Source of the DNA: Bin87 sp965220055
Lineage (GTDB): Bacteria > Chloroflexota > Dehalococcoidia > Lucifugimonadales > UBA3495
DNA: 64,000 nt
Reading direction: 5' to 3'
Assembly: GCA_965220055.1 (NCBI GenBank)
Contig: CBDCPE010000004.1
Span: forward strand, 1 to 64,000
Part shown: positions 60,968 through 64,000 of the stretch, one piece after another
Layout: each line of letters opens with the position of its first letter
Numbering within the stretch: the first letter of the stretch is position 1
Translations under genes and position numbers: made by a program
The notes under the pieces: model-generated
Told to the model about the DNA's origin: nothing
Seen by the model: only the letters and a program-made list of their open reading frames with translations
Database searches by the model: none

Positions 60968-61546
60968 CTACGGCTCACGGAGATCGATCACGCCGGACGA
61001 ACCCATAGCGTCCGGCTTGTCGTCGTCCGGACCGGTGGGGTTGCCGCGGCGTGCCTTGGCGTTGCGTTCTTCGATCTTGACCTCGACCAACGCGGTGACA
61101 CCGAGGTCGGCGGGAGGCGGCGCGTTGTAATCGTGACCCACCACGCGCCCGGGGAAGTAACGCTGCACCATGCGGTCGAACAGGTCGAACTTTTCGCGTT
61201 CGTCGGTGACCTCGCGAGCGGCGCCGAAGAGGGCGACGCTGCGGTGGTTGACCGAGTGGTTCATAGCCTTTCGGGAGTACACCAGGCCGTCGGTGAGGGT
61301 AACAGTGATGCAGACGGGAGCGCCGTCGGCCAGGCACTGGAGGGCGCGGCTACGGACGGAGCCGTGCAGGTAGATCAGGTCCGGAGTGTCCGCATCGTAG
61401 TGGTAGGTGAAGGGGATGACGAAAGGGACGCCATCCTCGATAAAGCCGAGGTGGGCGACCAATCCCTGGGACAGGATCTCTGCGGTCTCCTCGGGGACGG
61501 CGCGTTCGGGGTGGTTCCTGATGCGGGTCCGTTCGGTGAGTTGCAC
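60968..61546 (-). CDS. PNPOx-like flavin-binding split-barrel protein
   Basis: 192 residues from GTG 61546 (VQLTERTRIRNHPERAV), with CGGAGG upstream; an earlier start at 61591 is unsupported. Features: AHLGFIEDGVPFVIPFTYHYDADTPDLIYLHGSVRSRAL (FMN binding), CITVTLTDGLVYSRKAMNHSVNHRSVALFG. These match the pyridoxamine 5'-phosphate oxidase-related family that binds FMN or F420 (TIGR-type conserved). Substrate not known. Confidence 0.85.
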   Translation of the reverse strand: MQLTERTRIRNHPERAVPEETAEILSQGLVAHLGFIEDGVPFVIPFTYHYDADTPDLIYLHGSVRSRALQCLADGAPVCITVTLTDGLVYSRKAMNHSVNHRSVALFGAAREVTDEREKFDLFDRMVQRYFPGRVVGHDYNAPPPADLGVTALVEVKIEERNAKARRGNPTGPDDDKPDAMGSSGVIDLREP

Positions 61547-61714
61547 GGGATGCCTCCGGTGCGGCAGCGGAAAATATCGATGCACGATCATAACGACCGG
61601 ATGGATATGGGGTCAAACAGCCCGACCACTGCAGCATGACGAATACCTGCGCTCCATCGGAACGTTGCGAAATCGGTTTACTGCAAGTCACGGCGGGGGA
61701 CTCTGACTCGTACC

Positions 61715-61860
61715 CAGTTTGTCATTGATAGGGGCGCAGCGACGCGGCAGTCCCGTCGCCTGGACGGCGCCTGCTGCGCCAACGAGATTGCCGCGCTTCG
61801 CTCGCAATGACCGGAGTAAGGGCGCTCGCAATGACCGGGGTAAGGGCGCTCGGAATGACA
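61715..61860. repeat. GTCATTGCGAG-type repeat and 24-bp tandem repeats
   Basis: TTGTCATTGATAGGGGCG...GCGGCAGTCCCG (61719-61755), the inverted partner GAGATTGCCGCGCTTCGCTCG (61784 onward), then CTCGCAATGACCGGAGTAAG repeated with period 24 (61801-61824, 61825-61848) and a partial third copy. The wider 511-bp spacer has no supported gene. Confidence 0.7.
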
Positions 61861-62020
61861 GCACGAACTCGAGTGGGTACGCGTCAGGGCGGGAGCCACG
61901 ATGACGGGAGCTACGTTATGGGAGCCACCGTGTTGAGATTGTCGTGTTCCCAGGCTTCTCGAAGTGACATTAACAGGCACGCGCAGGGGATAAGCGGGCG
62001 CAGTGCGAGCAAGGCATTTC

Positions 62021-62049
62021 TTGACTTTGACAAACCCCAACACTAGGAT
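62021..62049 (+). promoter_or_regulatory. Promoter of rny
   Basis: TTGACT (62021-62026), 17-bp spacer, TAGGAT (62044-62049), about 54 bp before the rny start. Fair sigma-70 match. Confidence 0.5.
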
Positions 62050-62102
62050 AGGTTCAGGGCAAAATCTCCCGAGCTAACGCTCGGACGGAATGGGGGGATC
62101 TG

Positions 62103-63635
62103 ATGCTAGAAATCGTCCTTGCCGTCCTGGCGGCAGCAGGGCTGGCAACAGGGATAGCAGCAGTGGTTTGGCTGCTGCTGTCAACCAAGAAAGGCGGAAA
62201 CCAACTGGAACGCAGCCGAGAGGAGGCTGCTAACGCGGTCACCGTAGCCGAAGAGGAGAAGCGGAACATCCTCCTGCAGGCGCAGGAAGAGGCGCTGAAA
62301 ATCCGCGAGGCCGGTGACAAGGAGATCACGGAGCAACGGCGCGAGCTCAACCGCATGGAGCGCCGTTACATCCAGCGAGAAGAACAGCTTGACCGCAAAG
62401 TGGAGGGTTTGGAGCAGCAAGAGTCGGAACTGGAGGAACGGGAAACGCACGCCAAGTCCGAGTTGCAAAAAGCCGAGGACCTGAAACACCAGCACAACCG
62501 GGAGCTGGAATGGATCGCATCGCTGTCAATTGACGAAGCGCGAGGCATCGTGCTGAAGCGCGGCGAAGAGGAAGCATCCCACGAACTGGCTCGCCGCTAC
62601 TATGAGTTGGAGAAGGAACACCAAACCCGGGCTGACGACAACGCCCGACGCATCCTCACACTTGCCATAAATCGTCTTGCCACCGACGTGGTGTCGGAGA
62701 GCACGACCTCTGTTGTTTCCCTGCCCAACGATGAGATGAAGGGTCGTCTCATCGGCCGTGAAGGACGTAACATACGGGCCTTGGAGGCCCACACCGGCGT
62801 GGACATCATCGTTGACGACACGCCCGGAATAGTGACGCTATCCTGCTTTGACCCGGTGCGCCGGGAGATTGCCAGGCTGGCAATGACCCAACTGGTGAAG
62901 GACGGGCGCATCCAGCCCACCCGGATCGAGGAAGCGGTCAACCGCGCGGAACGCGACATCGAAGAGACGATGTGGCGGGCGGGAGAAGAGGCCACCTTTG
63001 AGGTGGGAGTAAGCGGGCTGGACCCGGAGCTGATCAAGCTGCTGGGACGGCTCAAGTATCGCTACAGCTACGGCGAAAACGTGCTCACGCACTCGATCGA
63101 AGTTGGCCTACTGGCGGGAATGCTGGCGTCCGAGGTGGGCGCCAATGTGCAAACAGCACGGACCGGCGGCCTGCTGCACGACATCGGTAAAGCGTTGACA
63201 CACGAGATACCCGGGCCACACGCAGAGATTGGCTTCGACCTGACGACTCGCAACGGTGTCGGGTCGCTGGTATGCAACTGCGTGCTGGAGCACCACGACG
63301 ATGACCACACCAGCATCGAGTCGTTCCTGGTGGCTGCTGCCGACGGGATCAGCGCCGCTCGCCCTGGCGCGCGCAAGGAGTCAATCGAGCAGTACACGAG
63401 ACGGCTCAGGGAGCTGGAAGACATGGCCTACAGCTTCGACGGAGTGCAGCGGGCTTTCGCCATCCAGGCCGGCCGCGAGGTTCGGGTGATGGTCAGTCCC
63501 CTGGATGTGGACGACGTGGCCTGCGCCAGCCTGGCGAGGAACATCGCCGGCAAGGTGTCGAAAGACCTGCAGTTCCCCGGCCAGATCAAGGTTACGGTGA
63601 TCCGCGAAACCCGCGAGGAAAGCATCGCCAGATAA
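62103..63635 (+). CDS. rny: Ribonuclease Y
   Basis: 510 residues from ATG 62103. Membrane endoribonuclease that starts mRNA decay. N-terminal membrane helix (about residues 4-27), then a long coiled coil with Arg/Glu/Gln, the KH domain (GRLIGREGRNIRALEAHTGVDIIVDD) and the HD domain (GGLLHDIGKALTHEIPGPHAEIG with CVLEHHDDD). Length and order are those of Rny. It is followed by a ymdB-type gene, an arrangement found in many Gram-positive and Chloroflexi genomes. Confidence 0.95.
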   Translation: MLEIVLAVLAAAGLATGIAAVVWLLLSTKKGGNQLERSREEAANAVTVAEEEKRNILLQAQEEALKIREAGDKEITEQRRELNRMERRYIQREEQLDRKVEGLEQQESELEERETHAKSELQKAEDLKHQHNRELEWIASLSIDEARGIVLKRGEEEASHELARRYYELEKEHQTRADDNARRILTLAINRLATDVVSESTTSVVSLPNDEMKGRLIGREGRNIRALEAHTGVDIIVDDTPGIVTLSCFDPVRREIARLAMTQLVKDGRIQPTRIEEAVNRAERDIEETMWRAGEEATFEVGVSGLDPELIKLLGRLKYRYSYGENVLTHSIEVGLLAGMLASEVGANVQTARTGGLLHDIGKALTHEIPGPHAEIGFDLTTRNGVGSLVCNCVLEHHDDDHTSIESFLVAAADGISAARPGARKESIEQYTRRLRELEDMAYSFDGVQRAFAIQAGREVRVMVSPLDVDDVACASLARNIAGKVSKDLQFPGQIKVTVIRETREESIAR

Positions 63636-63666
63636 GCGCCCGGCTGGGATTAATCTACGCAACCAG

Positions 63667-63691
63667 AAGGGGCGGCCATGAGTCGCCCCTT
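63667..63691. repeat. Hairpin between rny and ymdB
   Basis: AAGGGGCG (63667-63674) and CGCCCCTT (63684-63691) with a 9-base loop, in the 68-bp gap between the two genes. No T-run; similar in sequence to the GGGGCGAA repeats and to the 48.97-kb terminator. Confidence 0.55.
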
Positions 63692-63703
63692 ACGGATGAT
63701 GTT

Positions 63704-64000
63704 ATGCGAGTGTTGATGATTGGGGACATAATCGGGAAGCCGGGACGCAGCGCCCTGGCTGAATTGCTGCCCGAGCTGCGCCGCGAACTAACTATCGACC
63801 TGGTCACGGCCAACGCGGAGAACACGGCCGGCGGGTTCGGCCTGACCCCCAAGACAGCCAACGCGCTGTTGCAGGCGGGCGTTGACGTGATGACCTCGGG
63901 CAACCACATTTGGGACAAGAAAGAGATCCTGCCCCACATGGAGGAGCTGCCCCTGCTGCGGCCGGCGAACTACTACGGCGCGCCGGGACGGGGCTGGATG
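63704..64000 (+). CDS. ymdB: YmdB-type metallophosphoesterase, 3' end outside window
   Basis: At least 99 residues from ATG 63704, running off the right edge. The sequence MRVLMIGDIIGKPGRSALAELLPELRR with NAENTAGGFGLTPKTANALLQAGVDVMTSGNHIWDKKEILP is the TIGR00282 family opening: GDIIGKPGR, NAEN and GNHIWDK are metal ligands. Members are cAMP phosphodiesterases, as YmdB in Bacillus subtilis, linked with biofilm switching and RNase Y. The rest of the protein is missing. Confidence 0.93.
   Translation, partial: MRVLMIGDIIGKPGRSALAELLPELRRELTIDLVTANAENTAGGFGLTPKTANALLQAGVDVMTSGNHIWDKKEILPHMEELPLLRPANYYGAPGRGWM

Noticed and set aside
1..64000. Search for tRNA, rRNA, tmRNA, RNase P RNA and CRISPR arrays
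   Set aside because: No T-loop motif with a fitting acceptor stem, no 16S or 23S signature, no GAGGAAAGTCC-type RNase P block and no regularly spaced repeat-spacer pattern was found. A covariance-model search would be needed to be certain.

Overview
The window is high-GC DNA with long genes on both strands. No rRNA, tRNA or CRISPR array was seen. The gene set (RNase Y followed by a YmdB-type phosphodiesterase, MutS2, a Vms1/VLRF1-type release factor, DUF1385, DUF1800/DUF1501, SMP-30 and NHL proteins, NCS2 permease, many MFS carriers, L21-L27-L31) fits a Chloroflexota bacterium, perhaps of the Dehalococcoidia/SAR202 kind. That assignment is inference from gene content only.

Layout. 1-3 kb: an incomplete unknown gene, a small membrane protein and an IS5-type element with 9-bp target duplications. 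3.2-9.4 kb: a frameshifted amino-acid-binding lipoprotein, an acyl-CoA synthetase, an orphan OppC-like permease and a P-loop kinase gene split by a DDE insertion sequence. 9.5-11.6 kb: a small membrane protein and an IS66 element whose transposase is broken by a perfect 100-bp tandem duplication. 11.7-19.8 kb: a zinc alcohol dehydrogenase; a GrdB-family protein whose in-frame UGA is best read as selenocysteine; MscS, Sir2, RecF, a VWA protein and a Fur regulator. 19.9-23.7 kb: a DUF1800-DUF1501-NHL operon. 24-33.7 kb: a DNA methyltransferase-HNH fusion, DUF4058, a CoA-binding protein, a cupin, a decayed toxin-antitoxin pair, SMP-30, an NCS2 permease with an ATPase-like tail, and an MFS carrier. 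33.8-38 kb: a structured RNA element, then rplU-rpmA-rpmE and downstream genes. 38-46.3 kb: hydrolase, transporter, a low-GC two-gene unit (DUF6575-like), a VOC protein, then a VLRF1-mutS2 operon that looks like a ribosome rescue module. 46.4-51.3 kb: a DinB-like fusion, a GarR-like reductase, enoyl-CoA hydratase, cyclophilin and RraA-like genes. 51.6-54.8 kb: an unknown helical protein, a second copy of the structured RNA, a nonsense-broken DUF4238 gene and a secreted protein. 55.3-64 kb: a SWIM protein, fabF-folC-epimerase, MFS, a PNPOx-like protein, rny and the start of ymdB.

The least explained item is the pair of paralogous RNA-like elements at 33.9 and 52.7 kb. Each follows a TATAAT box, each is closed by long helices, and the 14-16 bp helix changes sequence between copies while staying perfectly paired. 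The next best are the UGA-containing GrdB homologue, the VLRF1-MutS2 operon and the methyltransferase-HNH fusion. Several genes carry single lesions (indel, nonsense codon, tandem duplication or insertion), so the accessory parts are either decaying or contain assembly errors.
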